From JAVBSC01 sp031547305 (GTDB lineage Bacteria; Desulfobacterota; Desulfovibrionia; Desulfovibrionales; Desulfovibrionaceae), in assembly GCA_031547305.1 (NCBI GenBank), contig JAVBSC010000123.1, forward strand, positions 1 through 22,495: 22,495 nt of DNA, given 5' to 3'. This document shows positions 1-7,370 of this stretch, piece by piece. A program made the translations under genes and the position numbers. The first letter of the stretch is position 1. The number at the start of each line of letters is the position of its first letter. Under the pieces are notes generated by a model that saw only the letters and a list, made by a program, of their open reading frames with translations, had not been told where the DNA came from and made no database searches.

Positions 1-1
1 C

Positions 2-973
2 CTCATGGCCTTTGACCCGGAAACCGCGGGCGGGCTCATGAACACGGAAATCATCATCCTGGAGCATAACCTTACGGCGGACGAGGCCATCGCCAGAATC
101 CGCAACGAAATAGAAGACAAGGAAATTCCTTACTATGTCTATGTGGTGAACGAAGCGGAAATCCTGGTCGGGGTGCTTTCCCTGCGCGACCTGATGCTCT
201 CCAGGCCCGGCACACTGCTGGCGGACACGGCCAAGGGGCGCAACCTGATCAGCGTGACCTTCGACAAAGGCCGGGAGGAAATCGCCCGGCTGTTCGGCCA
301 CTACAACTTCATGGCCCTGCCCGTGGTGGACTACGAAGGCCGCCTCATGGGCATAGTCACCCACGACGACGTGATTGACATCATGCACGATCTGGCCAGC
401 GAGGACATGCTGGGCATGGTGGGCGCCGGCGTGGACGAAAGCGTGGACACACCCTGGAAGGATTCCGTGACCATGCGCCTGCCCTGGCTCATCGTCAATA
501 TGGTCAATTCCGCCCTGTCCGCCGCCGTGGTGCTGCTTTTTGAAGGCAGCATAGCCCAGATGGCCGTGCTGGCCGTGCTCATGCCCATGGTGGCCAACCA
601 GGCCGGCAATACCGGGCAGCAGTCGCTGGCCGTGATGATCCGGCAACTGGCCGTGGGCGGATTCGAGCGGCGCAAGATAATCGGAGTGATTACGCGGGAA
701 AGCAAAATAAGCCTGACCAACGGCCTGTTCCTCGGCCTGTTCGTCTGGGGCGGGGTTTTCGCTTTTACCAGGAATACCCGGTTGGCCACGGTCATGGTTA
801 TGGCTCTGATTATGGATATGCTCCTGGGCGCGGTGGCCGGAGCCTCCATCCCCCTGATCCTCAAAAGACTGGGACGCGACCCGGCCCAGGCTTCCAGCAT
901 CTTTCTGACCGCGCTCACGGACGGCGCGGGGTTCTTTATGTTCCTCGGAATGGCCACGCTGTTTTTATTGTAA
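2..973 (+). CDS. mgtE: Magnesium transporter MgtE, C-terminal part (5' end outside window)
   Basis: The frame is open from the left edge, so the N-terminal cytoplasmic domain lies outside. The first visible residues, DPETAGGLM, are the conserved linker that precedes the CBS pair in MgtE. Counting from the ATG at 5, two CBS domains cover about residues 12-130 and act in this family as the Mg2+-sensing gate. The membrane domain follows from about residue 157 with five hydrophobic segments. It contains the family motifs MPMVANQAGNTGQQS and, near the end, DPAQASSIFLTALTDGAGFF. The protein ends normally at TAA. Known role of the family: a homodimeric inner-membrane channel for Mg2+. A DUF2442 gene starts 12 bp downstream and is probably co-transcribed. 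The identification is firm; only the missing start is uncertain. Confidence 0.95.
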   Translation, partial: LMAFDPETAGGLMNTEIIILEHNLTADEAIARIRNEIEDKEIPYYVYVVNEAEILVGVLSLRDLMLSRPGTLLADTAKGRNLISVTFDKGREEIARLFGHYNFMALPVVDYEGRLMGIVTHDDVIDIMHDLASEDMLGMVGAGVDESVDTPWKDSVTMRLPWLIVNMVNSALSAAVVLLFEGSIAQMAVLAVLMPMVANQAGNTGQQSLAVMIRQLAVGGFERRKIIGVITRESKISLTNGLFLGLFVWGGVFAFTRNTRLATVMVMALIMDMLLGAVAGASIPLILKRLGRDPAQASSIFLTALTDGAGFFMFLGMATLFLL

Positions 974-985
974 CAGGAACCCAGC

Positions 986-1234
986 ATGATTATTTCGCCT
1001 GAAAGGGTCTGGTTCTCCGATGATTCGCTGTGGGTGGAACTGGTCGACGCCCGCGTTATCGGTGTGCCGCTGACGTGGTTTCCAAAGCTTGCAGGCGCCG
1101 CTCCGGAACAATTGGAAAATTTTGAATTGAGCGCTTTTGGAATCCATTGGGAAGCTCTGGACGAAGATATCTCAGTTCAAGGACTTTTGGCCGGTCGCGG
1201 AGATTTGCTTACCCCTTCGCGGCAAGTTGCTTAA
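986..1234 (+). CDS. DUF2442 domain-containing small protein
   Basis: This is an 82-residue protein. It has the DUF2442 pattern: a beta-rich start (VWFSDDSLWVELVDAR), then V-P-L-T-W-F-P-KL, and the closing signature GIHWEALDEDISVQGLL. An AGGAA ribosome-binding site lies 6-10 bases before the ATG. The gene begins 12 bp after the mgtE stop, so it is likely in the same transcript. The function of DUF2442 proteins is not established; many sit in toxin-antitoxin-like or stress gene pairs, but I see no DUF4160 partner here. The stop lies 3 bp from the stop of the convergent SDR gene, leaving no room for a separate terminator. Confidence 0.85.
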   Translation: MIISPERVWFSDDSLWVELVDARVIGVPLTWFPKLAGAAPEQLENFELSAFGIHWEALDEDISVQGLLAGRGDLLTPSRQVA

Positions 1235-1237
1235 ACC

Positions 1238-2755
1238 TCACTCCGCCCCGCCAAAGGGGAACCTGGTGCGTTCCGGGCCGCTCAGCGCCGGTTTGCCGAT
1301 GCGCTCGGCAATGGCCCGCAGCATGTCCATAAAGACAAAGCGGTGGAAAGGCGAAACCGCGTACCAGTAAGCCCGGCCCGGCAGGCCGCGCGGCTTGAAG
1401 TGCAGGCTGAGCACCAGTTCCGTGCCCGGCCCGCTGTCTCCGCGCGGGTTGATCAGCAGGTCCATAAGTCCCTCGCCGGGCAGGCGCATTTCCGTGAACA
1501 GGAGCAGATGCTTTTGCGGCTCAATGGCCAGGACGCGCCAGAAATCCAGGCCGTCGCCCACGCACAGCTCCTCCGGGCTGCGCCGGCCGCGCTGTATGCC
1601 CGGACCGCCCGCAATCTTGTCCATCAGCCCGCGCAGCCGCCACAGAATATTCTTGCTGTACCAGCCCGCAGTGCCGCCGATGCGCACAATGGGCCGCCAG
1701 ATCTCTTCCGGGGTGGCGTCCAGGCGGATGGCATAGGCATCGTTATACACGGCCGCGCCCGCGTAGCTTGCGTCCCCCCTTTGCACCCACTCCGGCACGC
1801 GCGGCATTCCGGCATCAAACCAGATGCTCTCGACGGATTGCTCCCGCACCCGCCCCAGGGCGCGCTCCATGGCCAGGCGCAGCGGGCTCAGCTCCAGCGG
1901 GAGGATCTCCCTGATGCGGTTTTCAGAGCAGATCACCTCGTTGCGCATGCCCTCAATGAGCGGCCGGGCCAAAGCCCCGGGTATGGGCGTGACCAGGCTT
2001 ATCCAACTGGCGGAAAGCCCCAGGGTCACCCAGGGAAAAGGAATGATCAGCCGCCGGCGCAGTCCGGCCGCATCCGCGTACAGGTCGAACAGATCTTTGT
2101 AGCTCAGAATGTCAGGCCCGCCTATGTCATAGGTCTGGCCGGCGGTTTCAGGATGATCCAGCACCCCGACCAGGTAACTGAGGGCGTCGCGGATGGCGAT
2201 TGGCTGAGTGCGCACATGGGTCCATCTGGGCGTGATCATGATCGGCAGGCGGTCCACCAGCCAGCGGATCATCTCAAAAGAGGCCGACCCGGCCCCGATA
2301 AGCTGGGAGGCGCGCAACGTCGTCACGGGAGTGTCGGACAAAGACAATATTTCCGACACTTCCCCCCTGGAGCGCAAATGCGCGGAAATTTCCGGATCCT
2401 CCGGCAACAGGCCGGACAGATAGACCAGACGCTCCACTCCAGCGCCCTTGAGCGCCCGGACCATGTTGTAGGCGGCCCGACGGTCCGCGTCGGTAAAGTC
2501 CCGGTGCCCGGCCTCCATGCTGTGCACCAGGTAATAAACCACCCCGCAGCCTTGCACGGCCCGGCGCACGCTCTCCAGATCATGCATGTCGCCCTGGGCG
2601 ATTTCCAGATTCCCATGTCCGCCCCAGGGCCTGGAACGCACCTTTTGCACGCTGCGCGAAAACACCCGCACCAGACGACCCTGCCCCAACAGCAACGGCA
2701 CCAGGCGCCCGCCCACATAACCAGTGGCCCCAGCCACCAATATCGGCTTTTCCAT
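1238..2755 (-). CDS. SDR-family NAD(P)-binding protein with C-terminal DUF2867 domain
   Basis: The protein is 505 residues from the ATG at 2755, chosen because a strong AAGGAGG (2761-2767) sits 5 bases upstream; the frame is open further 5' but without a better start. The N-terminal half is an atypical extended short-chain dehydrogenase/NmrA-like Rossmann fold: glycine motif GATGYVGGR at residues 9-17, YYLVHSM near residue 75, and YLSG near 112. The C-terminal domain from about residue 325 matches DUF2867 (YNDAYAIRLDATPEEIW, later PFHRFVFMDML). The substrate is unknown; the architecture suggests a nucleotide-sugar, lipid or quinone-type reductase or epimerase, which is inference. It lies 48 bp downstream of the AKR-ferredoxin gene on the same strand and is probably co-transcribed. 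A perfect hairpin sits between the two genes. Confidence 0.88.
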   Translation of the reverse strand: MEKPILVAGATGYVGGRLVPLLLGQGRLVRVFSRSVQKVRSRPWGGHGNLEIAQGDMHDLESVRRAVQGCGVVYYLVHSMEAGHRDFTDADRRAAYNMVRALKGAGVERLVYLSGLLPEDPEISAHLRSRGEVSEILSLSDTPVTTLRASQLIGAGSASFEMIRWLVDRLPIMITPRWTHVRTQPIAIRDALSYLVGVLDHPETAGQTYDIGGPDILSYKDLFDLYADAAGLRRRLIIPFPWVTLGLSASWISLVTPIPGALARPLIEGMRNEVICSENRIREILPLELSPLRLAMERALGRVREQSVESIWFDAGMPRVPEWVQRGDASYAGAAVYNDAYAIRLDATPEEIWRPIVRIGGTAGWYSKNILWRLRGLMDKIAGGPGIQRGRRSPEELCVGDGLDFWRVLAIEPQKHLLLFTEMRLPGEGLMDLLINPRGDSGPGTELVLSLHFKPRGLPGRAYWYAVSPFHRFVFMDMLRAIAERIGKPALSGPERTRFPFGGAE

Positions 2756-2775
2756 GGCGGCCTCCTTTCTTTGGG

Positions 2776-2794
2776 GAGGGGACGGAGTCCCCTC
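2776..2794 (-). other. Hairpin between AKR and SDR genes
   Basis: GAGGGGAC and GTCCCCTC form a perfect 8 bp stem around a 3-base loop. It lies between the stop of the AKR gene (2804) and the ribosome-binding site of the SDR gene (2761-2767). There is no T-run after it on the minus strand, so it is not a classical terminator. It could be a weak attenuator or an mRNA-stabilising element at the 3' end of the AKR message. Confidence 0.5.
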
Positions 2795-2803
2795 AAGCAC
2801 CCA

Positions 2804-3964
2804 CTAAGACTCCATAAGGGCGGCGACTTTTTCCATATTGTCGCTGATGGGCAGATGCTGGGGGCATTTGTCCTCGCATTCGCGGCAGTGCAGACATCTG
2901 GAGGCGCGCTCGTCCTCGTTGAGCTGGAATTTGTACATGGATTTGGCCCGCTGGCGCACGGAGTCCGCGTCCATCAGGAAGTAGTTGTTGTAGACGGAAA
3001 AGTTCACGGGAATTTTCACGCCGTTCGGGCACGGCAGACAGTAGCCGCAGGCGGTGCAGTCAACCGGCAACCGGGCCCGCAGGCCGGCCCGCACTTCGGC
3101 CGCGGCTGCGAAATCCGCGTCGTTGAGCCGGCCTGGGGCGGAGGCGATGGCCAGATTTTCCTCAACCTGGTCCATGGCGTTCATGCCGCTGAGAACCAGG
3201 TCCACTTCCGCCCGGCTCCACAACCAGCGAAAGCCCCAGTCAGCCATGCTCCAGTCCGGCCTGGCCCCGGCCAGAACGGCGCGCAGGTCGTCCGGCATGT
3301 GGTTTACCAGAAATCCGCCGCGCAAGGGTTCCATAACCACCAGCCCCAGGCCGCGCTCCTTGGCCAGGCGCGCCCCGCGTTGCCCGGCCTGGTATTCGGT
3401 GTCCAGGTAATTGTACTGGATTTGCGCGAACTCCCAGTCGTAGCTTTTTATAATGTCCTCAAACACGGAATAGATGTCGTGAAAGGAAAAACCCACGTGC
3501 CGGATGCGGCCGTCCCGGCGGGCTTCATCCAGAAATTCGAGCATGCCGGCCTGGAGCATGTTTTCCCACACGCCGGACTTCAGGGAATGGGCCAGGTAAA
3601 AATCGATATGCGTGGTTTGCAGCCGTTTCAGCTGGCTGTCCAGCACGGCGTGCATTTCTTTTTTGCTTTTAACCAGCCAGGTGGGAAGTTTGGTGGCCAG
3701 ATTGACCTTTTCACGGTATCCGCCGGCCAGAGCCCGGCCGAGCCAGACCTCGCTTTCGCCCGGCCCGCCGGGGCCGGCCGCGTTGTGATAGGGATAGGCT
3801 GTGTCAATATAGTTAACCCCGCCATCCACCGCCTTGCGCAGCATGGCCTCGGCCAGGGGATAATCTATGTCCGAAGCTTTGGGGCCGCGCAGGGGCAAAC
3901 GCATACAGCCGAAGCCGAGAATGGAAACTTCCTCGCCGGTTTTGCCCAGAATGGTTTTTTGCAT
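2804..3964 (-). CDS. Aldo/keto reductase fused to a C-terminal 4Fe-4S ferredoxin-like domain
   Basis: This is a 386-residue protein. I chose the ATG at 3964 because GAGAGG (3969-3974) precedes it by 4 bases; a TTG four codons upstream is less likely. Residues 1-290 are an AKR barrel starting KTGEEVSILGFGCMRLP. The catalytic-type residues D54 (NYIDTAYPYH), K92 (ATK) and H126 (YLAHS) are in the expected places. The C-terminal part carries two cysteine groups, C303/C306/C309/C312 and C357/C360/C363/C367, followed by P-Q, typical of 4Fe-4S binding. This AKR-ferredoxin fusion is common in anaerobes, where the substrate is usually unknown. It probably acts as a cytoplasmic redox enzyme. It heads a two-gene unit with the SDR/DUF2867 gene and has its own promoter-like sequence upstream. 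Confidence 0.92.
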   Translation of the reverse strand: MQKTILGKTGEEVSILGFGCMRLPLRGPKASDIDYPLAEAMLRKAVDGGVNYIDTAYPYHNAAGPGGPGESEVWLGRALAGGYREKVNLATKLPTWLVKSKKEMHAVLDSQLKRLQTTHIDFYLAHSLKSGVWENMLQAGMLEFLDEARRDGRIRHVGFSFHDIYSVFEDIIKSYDWEFAQIQYNYLDTEYQAGQRGARLAKERGLGLVVMEPLRGGFLVNHMPDDLRAVLAGARPDWSMADWGFRWLWSRAEVDLVLSGMNAMDQVEENLAIASAPGRLNDADFAAAAEVRAGLRARLPVDCTACGYCLPCPNGVKIPVNFSVYNNYFLMDADSVRQRAKSMYKFQLNEDERASRCLHCRECEDKCPQHLPISDNMEKVAALMES

Positions 3965-3993
3965 GATGCCTCTCAAAAATGGTTTACGCTCTT

Positions 3994-4023
3994 TTTATAC
4001 CCCCTTTGCCGTATCTTTGTCGA
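3994..4023 (-). promoter_or_regulatory. Candidate sigma-70 promoter for the AKR gene, overlapping an inverted repeat
   Basis: Read on the minus strand, TCGACA (4018-4023) is followed by an 18-base spacer and TATAAA (3994-3999), ending 30 bases before the AKR start codon. The -35 half overlaps an inverted repeat, CCGTATC/GATACGG with a 6-base loop (4009-4028). That repeat could be an operator or the 3' end structure of the ktrA message. This is a motif match only. Confidence 0.4.
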
Positions 4024-4050
4024 TACGGGTATTTTGCGTATGTCACCGCC

Positions 4051-4704
4051 TCACGGGACTAAAGACAGAATCTCCTCCGGCTTGCCGATGAGCACCAGGG
4101 AATCGCCTTTGTTCAGTATGGCTTTCGGGTCCGGCACAAAGACAAAATCCCGCTCGCCGGGATGCTTGACGGCCACGGCCATGACTCCGTGTTTGTTGGT
4201 CAGGTTCAAATCCATCAGGGCCTTGCCCTCCCAGGCGTTTATGGTAACCTGCTGGAGCAGCACCCCGCCGCCCAGGGGCAGAAAATCCAGCATGCCGGGG
4301 TTGCTTACGCGGTGCGCCGCCTGCATGGCCGCTTCCACCTCCGGCTGAACCACCCGGTGCACCCCCAGGCGCATGAGCACCTTGCGGTGCTCCTGGCTGA
4401 TGGCCTTGACGATGATGTGCTTGGCTTGGATGTCGTGCAGGTTAAGGGCCACCAGGATGGACGCCTCCATGGAATGCCCCACGCTCACGGCCACGCAGTC
4501 CAGATCCTGAAAACGCAATTGCTCCAGCAGGACTTTATCCGTGGCGTCGCCTTTGTACACCCTGGCCAGCATGTCCTGGGCCAGGCGCACCCGCGCGTCG
4601 CTGCCGTCAAGCCCGATGACCCGGTGCCCCAGTTCCGTAAGAGTGCTCCCGAACTGCAACCCGAATTTGCCCAGACCGATGACGCCGACTTCCAGTCTTT
4701 TCAT
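4051..4704 (-). CDS. ktrA: Potassium channel regulatory subunit KtrA (TrkA-N/TrkA-C, RCK)
   Basis: The protein is 217 residues, the usual KtrA length. The ATG at 4704 gives the family start MKRLEVGVIGLGKFG; an in-frame ATG at 4737 would add 11 basic residues and is less likely. GGGG and GAGG stretches lie 5-13 bases upstream. The N-terminal RCK domain has the Rossmann motif GLGKFG followed by an acidic residue after the second strand (VIGLDGSD). The TrkA-C domain is the last 80 residues, ending DSLVLIGKPEEIL. Known role: a cytoplasmic octameric ring that binds nucleotide and gates KtrB. The gene follows ktrB on the same strand after a 154 bp spacer containing a GC-rich hairpin. Confidence 0.93.
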   Translation of the reverse strand: MKRLEVGVIGLGKFGLQFGSTLTELGHRVIGLDGSDARVRLAQDMLARVYKGDATDKVLLEQLRFQDLDCVAVSVGHSMEASILVALNLHDIQAKHIIVKAISQEHRKVLMRLGVHRVVQPEVEAAMQAAHRVSNPGMLDFLPLGGGVLLQQVTINAWEGKALMDLNLTNKHGVMAVAVKHPGERDFVFVPDPKAILNKGDSLVLIGKPEEILSLVP

Positions 4705-4790
4705 GTATCCCCGCCTCTGTTTTTTTAATTGTGTCATCCACTTACGAACACCCGCGGATGATCATTCCCGGGCTGATGAAGTTGGAGGTA

Positions 4791-4836
4791 CGGGGGCGGC
4801 ACCACAAGGGCTCACGACCTTGCGGCTCCGCCCCCC
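4791..4836 (-). other. GC-rich stem-loop in the ktrB-ktrA spacer
   Basis: An outer stem, GGGGGCGG (4792-4799) with CCGCCCCC (4828-4835), encloses an inner stem, CAAGG (4805-4809) with CCTTG (4818-4822), with an 8-base loop. No T-run follows on either strand. It lies in the spacer 4705-4858, which holds no other gene that I can see. It may protect the ktrB 3' end or reduce read-through into ktrA. Confidence 0.55.
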
Positions 4837-4858
4837 GGTTCCTCTTCCCCCACCCCTC

Positions 4859-6286
4859 CTACCCTATGGGCAAATCCGCTTCCGGCAGGCGGTATTTGGG
4901 CTCGGTCTGAAACTGCTGCAGGGTGGTGATGAGCCAGATGGGCCCCAGGCGGCCGATGAACATCAGGGCGCAGTCAATGAGCTTGCCGGCTACGGAGAGT
5001 TGCGGGCTCACGTTGGTGGAAAGCCCCACCGTGGCAAAGGCGGAAACCGCCTCGAACAGAAGATCCAGCACCTGGAAGGGTGTTTTGCCGTGGTGGTTGG
5101 CCCCGCCTTCGGTGTAAACCAGGATAAAGGTGGCGGCCATGACGGTGAGCAAGGCAAAGGTAAGGAGCACGAAGACCTTGTTCAGGGTGGCCGTATCCAC
5201 GGCCCGGCCGGCCACGACCACCTGGGAGCGGCCGCGCAGTTGGGCCCTGATGAAAGCAAGGAGCACGCTGAAGGACGTGGTTTTTATGCCGCCGGCGCAG
5301 GAGCCGGGCGAACCGCCTATGAACATCAGGACAATGAGCGCCAGCAGGGAGGCGTCCGTTATTCTGGCGATGTCCGTGGTGCAAAAACCGGCCGTGCGCG
5401 CGGTGACGGACTGGAAAAACGCGGGCAGAATCTGTTCGCCAAGGCTGGCGGTATCCGCATCGTTGGCAAAATGTTCCGTAAGCATGATCAGCAGCGCGCC
5501 GCCCAGGATCAGCCAGAAGCTGGCGCGCAAAACCAGTCTGGAATGCCGGCTCAATTTGAGCGGCGAGTGCGCGGGCAGGCCGGACCTGAACCGGATCGTT
5601 CCCGGCGCCCATTCGCCGGATGCGCGGCGACGATCGGCAATTCTGGCCCAGCCCACCCGCAGGCACTCGTCAACAACCGCAAACCCCAGTCCGCCGCAGA
5701 CAATCAGCGACATTACGGCAACATTCACGCCAAGGTGCTGCTGCCAACCGATCAAATTGTCCGGCCACAGGGCGAACCCGGCGTTGCAAAAAGCGGATAC
5801 GGCCAGAAACACGGCGTTGAAGACGCCGATGCGCTGCGACTCCATGCAGTACAGAGAAAGCGCTCCCAGCGCCTCCAGGGCCAGGATTGTCGTGACCACC
5901 CGTTGCAGAAACTTGCCCAGGTGAAAAGAAGGATCGTGCAGCAGGGCGTCGCCCACGGCCAGGCGGTCGGTCAGGGAAATGCGCCGGCTCCAGAAATAAA
6001 AGATCAAGGTTGTATAGGTGGTTATGCCAAGACCGCCGAGCTGGATCAGAATCATCATGACCACATGCCCGCCCCGGTTGAATACCGTGGAAGGATCCAC
6101 GCTGGCCAGGCCGGTCACGCAGACCGAAGAGGTGGAAATGAACAGGGCGTCAATGAAGGCGACAGGGTCTTTGGCCGCGCAGCCTTCCCACCAGAGCAGA
6201 AATGTCCCGATCAGAATAACTGAGGCAAAGGCCGCCACCGGCAAGACAAAAGGCAGAGTGAAACGCTTTCTTTCCATTCGCAGCAT
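4859..6286 (-). CDS. ktrB: Potassium uptake channel subunit KtrB (TrkH/KtrB family)
   Basis: The protein has 475 residues and starts at the ATG at 6286 with AGGTG (6291-6295) four bases upstream; an ATG three codons later is possible. It has the fourfold M1-P-M2 architecture. The four pore-loop filter sequences are visible in order: SSVCVTGLASVD, AFCNAGFALWPDN, TARTAGFCTTD and FATVGLSTNVS. Each contains the conserved filter glycine. The first segment begins RFTLPFVLPVAAF. Known role: a homodimeric inner-membrane K+ (often Na+-coupled) transporter gated by KtrA, which is the next gene. The upstream leader contains a strong terminator-like hairpin that ends 17 bases before the start codon, an unusual arrangement. 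Confidence 0.93.
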   Translation of the reverse strand: MLRMERKRFTLPFVLPVAAFASVILIGTFLLWWEGCAAKDPVAFIDALFISTSSVCVTGLASVDPSTVFNRGGHVVMMILIQLGGLGITTYTTLIFYFWSRRISLTDRLAVGDALLHDPSFHLGKFLQRVVTTILALEALGALSLYCMESQRIGVFNAVFLAVSAFCNAGFALWPDNLIGWQQHLGVNVAVMSLIVCGGLGFAVVDECLRVGWARIADRRRASGEWAPGTIRFRSGLPAHSPLKLSRHSRLVLRASFWLILGGALLIMLTEHFANDADTASLGEQILPAFFQSVTARTAGFCTTDIARITDASLLALIVLMFIGGSPGSCAGGIKTTSFSVLLAFIRAQLRGRSQVVVAGRAVDTATLNKVFVLLTFALLTVMAATFILVYTEGGANHHGKTPFQVLDLLFEAVSAFATVGLSTNVSPQLSVAGKLIDCALMFIGRLGPIWLITTLQQFQTEPKYRLPEADLPIG

Positions 6287-6302
6287 ATTGCACCTGAAAA
6301 TG

Positions 6303-6344
6303 AAAAAAGCAAGAATTAAGGGGTTATTCCCTAATTCCTGCTTT
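6303..6344 (-). terminator. Rho-independent terminator/attenuator between flgM and ktrB
   Basis: On the minus strand, the arms AAAGCAGGAATTAGGG and CCCTTAATTCTTGCTTT pair along about 16 bp with one bulge and one G-U wobble, enclosing a 6-base loop, and run into a T-tract (6303-6308). This is the clearest intrinsic terminator in the window. It ends flgM transcription, but it also lies only about 8 bases upstream of the ktrB ribosome-binding site. Any ktrB promoter upstream of it would therefore have to read through. Confidence 0.8.
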
Positions 6345-6435
6345 GAGCATGGCAGCGTATGCGGAAAGCCAAAGGCATGGAGCCCCGCATTTATATAACG
6401 GAAAACAGCCCTGGGCGCCGCACCGCCATAAAGAT
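6345..6435 (-). promoter_or_regulatory. flgM-ktrB spacer: possible ktrB leader with a second hairpin
   Basis: On the minus strand this spacer contains a TATAAA box (6390-6395) without a good -35 element. It is followed by a 6 bp stem, ATGCGG/CCGCAT (arms 6359-6364 and 6385-6390), with a small internal GCC/GGC stem. Immediately after comes the terminator at 6303-6344. The order promoter-like box, hairpin, terminator, ribosome-binding site resembles an attenuated leader. I could not match it to a known riboswitch class. Confidence 0.3.
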
Positions 6436-6750
6436 TCAGCGCGCGCCGAAGACCTCGGCGTTCTCCTTCAGCATCTTGGCGGCTATCTTGCGCGAATCCA
6501 CTTTATAGGTGCCGTTGGCCACATCCTGTTTGATGGCGTTCACCTTTTCCTGCCGCACATCCGGCGCGTTCTGCGCGGCGGTATGGATGCTGGTGCGCAA
6601 CATGGCCTCCGGCGACAGGGTAACGGTATCGCCCTTGCCGCCAGCCTGGGCGTTCGCCTGAGTCTGTTGCGCGCCCGGCTTCAAAGCCTCGCTCTTCTTG
6701 AGTTGGGCCTGATAAAGATCCAGCCTGTTCAGATTATTGCTTATTTCCAT
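6436..6750 (-). CDS. flgM: Flagellar anti-sigma-28 factor FlgM
   Basis: This is a 104-residue protein. The ATG at 6750 has GGAGG (6756-6760) five bases upstream; an ATG five codons earlier has no comparable site. The N-terminal half is polar and Gln/Ala-rich, as expected for the disordered part of FlgM. The C-terminal half has the conserved pattern DTVTLSPEA, then VRQEKVNAIKQDVANGTYKVDSRKIAAKML in two short overlapping blocks that form the FliA-binding helices. Known role: it binds and inhibits FliA (sigma-28) until secreted through the completed hook-basal body. It follows the DVU0524-type gene after a 72 bp spacer, and the pair appears to be read from a sigma-28 promoter at 7258-7284. Confidence 0.93.
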   Translation of the reverse strand: MEISNNLNRLDLYQAQLKKSEALKPGAQQTQANAQAGGKGDTVTLSPEAMLRTSIHTAAQNAPDVRQEKVNAIKQDVANGTYKVDSRKIAAKMLKENAEVFGAR

Positions 6751-6822
6751 AACTACCTCCCCCATGCCGGCTTGCCGTCCGGGGCTTCCGGGCCGTTTCA
6801 GGCCGCGAATTTCGCCAAAAGG

Positions 6823-7236
6823 CTACAACATGCTTTCATTCACTGTTTGCAGGGTCACATCCCACAACTTGCCCATAATCCGGTGTTTTTCGTCAGGGGG
6901 CAACGCTCGCGGGCCGTCCGGGCCGCTCCGCAGTATTTTAAAGTCCAGCTCTCCCGGCGGGTATTGAAAAATCAGCTCCTCGCCCAGGGACTCGTTCAAA
7001 CGCTGCCGCACCTCCAGTACAATGGGGTTTTCACTTCCGGAGAATATCAGATTGTCCACGATCTCGCGGGAGATGCGCTCCACCATGAGGCGGCGCTTGA
7101 CGTCCGGGGGCACGGATTCCCCCTGCCCGCCGCCGAGCCCGAGCAGCTGGTGATAACGCGCAAGCCTTCTGGATGATACCAGCTGCTTGCCGTACTGAAG
7201 CAGCATATGCCGCATATAGAATGACTCTGAATTCAC
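6823..7236 (-). CDS. DVU0524 family FlgM-associated protein
   Basis: This 137-residue protein starts at the GTG at 7236, with GAGGGG (7245-7250) eight bases upstream. A later ATG at 7215 lacks a ribosome-binding site. The protein is soluble, with no signal peptide or membrane segment. It contains a helical N-terminal part (LLQYGKQLVSSRRLARYHQLL), a VPPDVKRRLMVERISREI block and a C-terminal helix. The family is recognised from Desulfovibrio, where it lies directly before flgM as here. Its function is not known; position and promoter suggest a role in late flagellar gene control or FlgM handling, which is inference. Confidence 0.82.
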   Translation of the reverse strand: MNSESFYMRHMLLQYGKQLVSSRRLARYHQLLGLGGGQGESVPPDVKRRLMVERISREIVDNLIFSGSENPIVLEVRQRLNESLGEELIFQYPPGELDFKILRSGPDGPRALPPDEKHRIMGKLWDVTLQTVNESML

Positions 7237-7257
7237 CGCAATATCCCCTCGTCAGCT

Positions 7258-7284
7258 TTATCGGCGGACTTTCCCCAGACTTAA
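7258..7284 (-). promoter_or_regulatory. Sigma-28 (FliA) promoter for the DVU0524-type gene and flgM
   Basis: On the minus strand, TTAAGTCT (7277-7284), an 11-base spacer and GCCGATAA (7258-7265) match the flagellar sigma-28 consensus TAAAGTTT-N11-GCCGATAA. The -10 box is perfect, the spacing is exact and the -35 box matches 6 of 8. Transcription would start near 7251, just ahead of the GAGGGG ribosome-binding site, giving a leader of about 15 bases. The rest of the spacer (7285-7370) is AT-rich without other recognisable signals. Confidence 0.8.
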
Positions 7285-7370
7285 GGCTTTATTTTCAGTG
7301 GAGCGATCTTTTTTTTCCGGCCGGAGACTATTGCGAATTATAATATAGATTTATAGATATAAAATAACAA

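Noticed and set aside
1343..4348. A 1001-codon plus-strand open frame
   Set aside because: It lies opposite the SDR, AKR and part of ktrA genes, is His/Gln/Pro/Arg-rich as expected for antisense frames of GC-rich genes, and matches no family.
4541..6223. A 560-codon plus-strand open frame
   Set aside because: It is antisense to ktrB, whose pore motifs are unmistakable; its composition is that of a shadow frame.
6345..6435. A c-di-AMP (ydaO-type) riboswitch before ktrB
   Set aside because: At about 90 bases the space is too short for the ydaO aptamer and I cannot see its conserved core; only a generic attenuator is proposed.
7301..7330. CCGGCCGG flanked by a T/A run as the murI terminator
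   Set aside because: The sequence is a direct palindrome without a loop, so it cannot fold into a standard terminator stem; it was not annotated.
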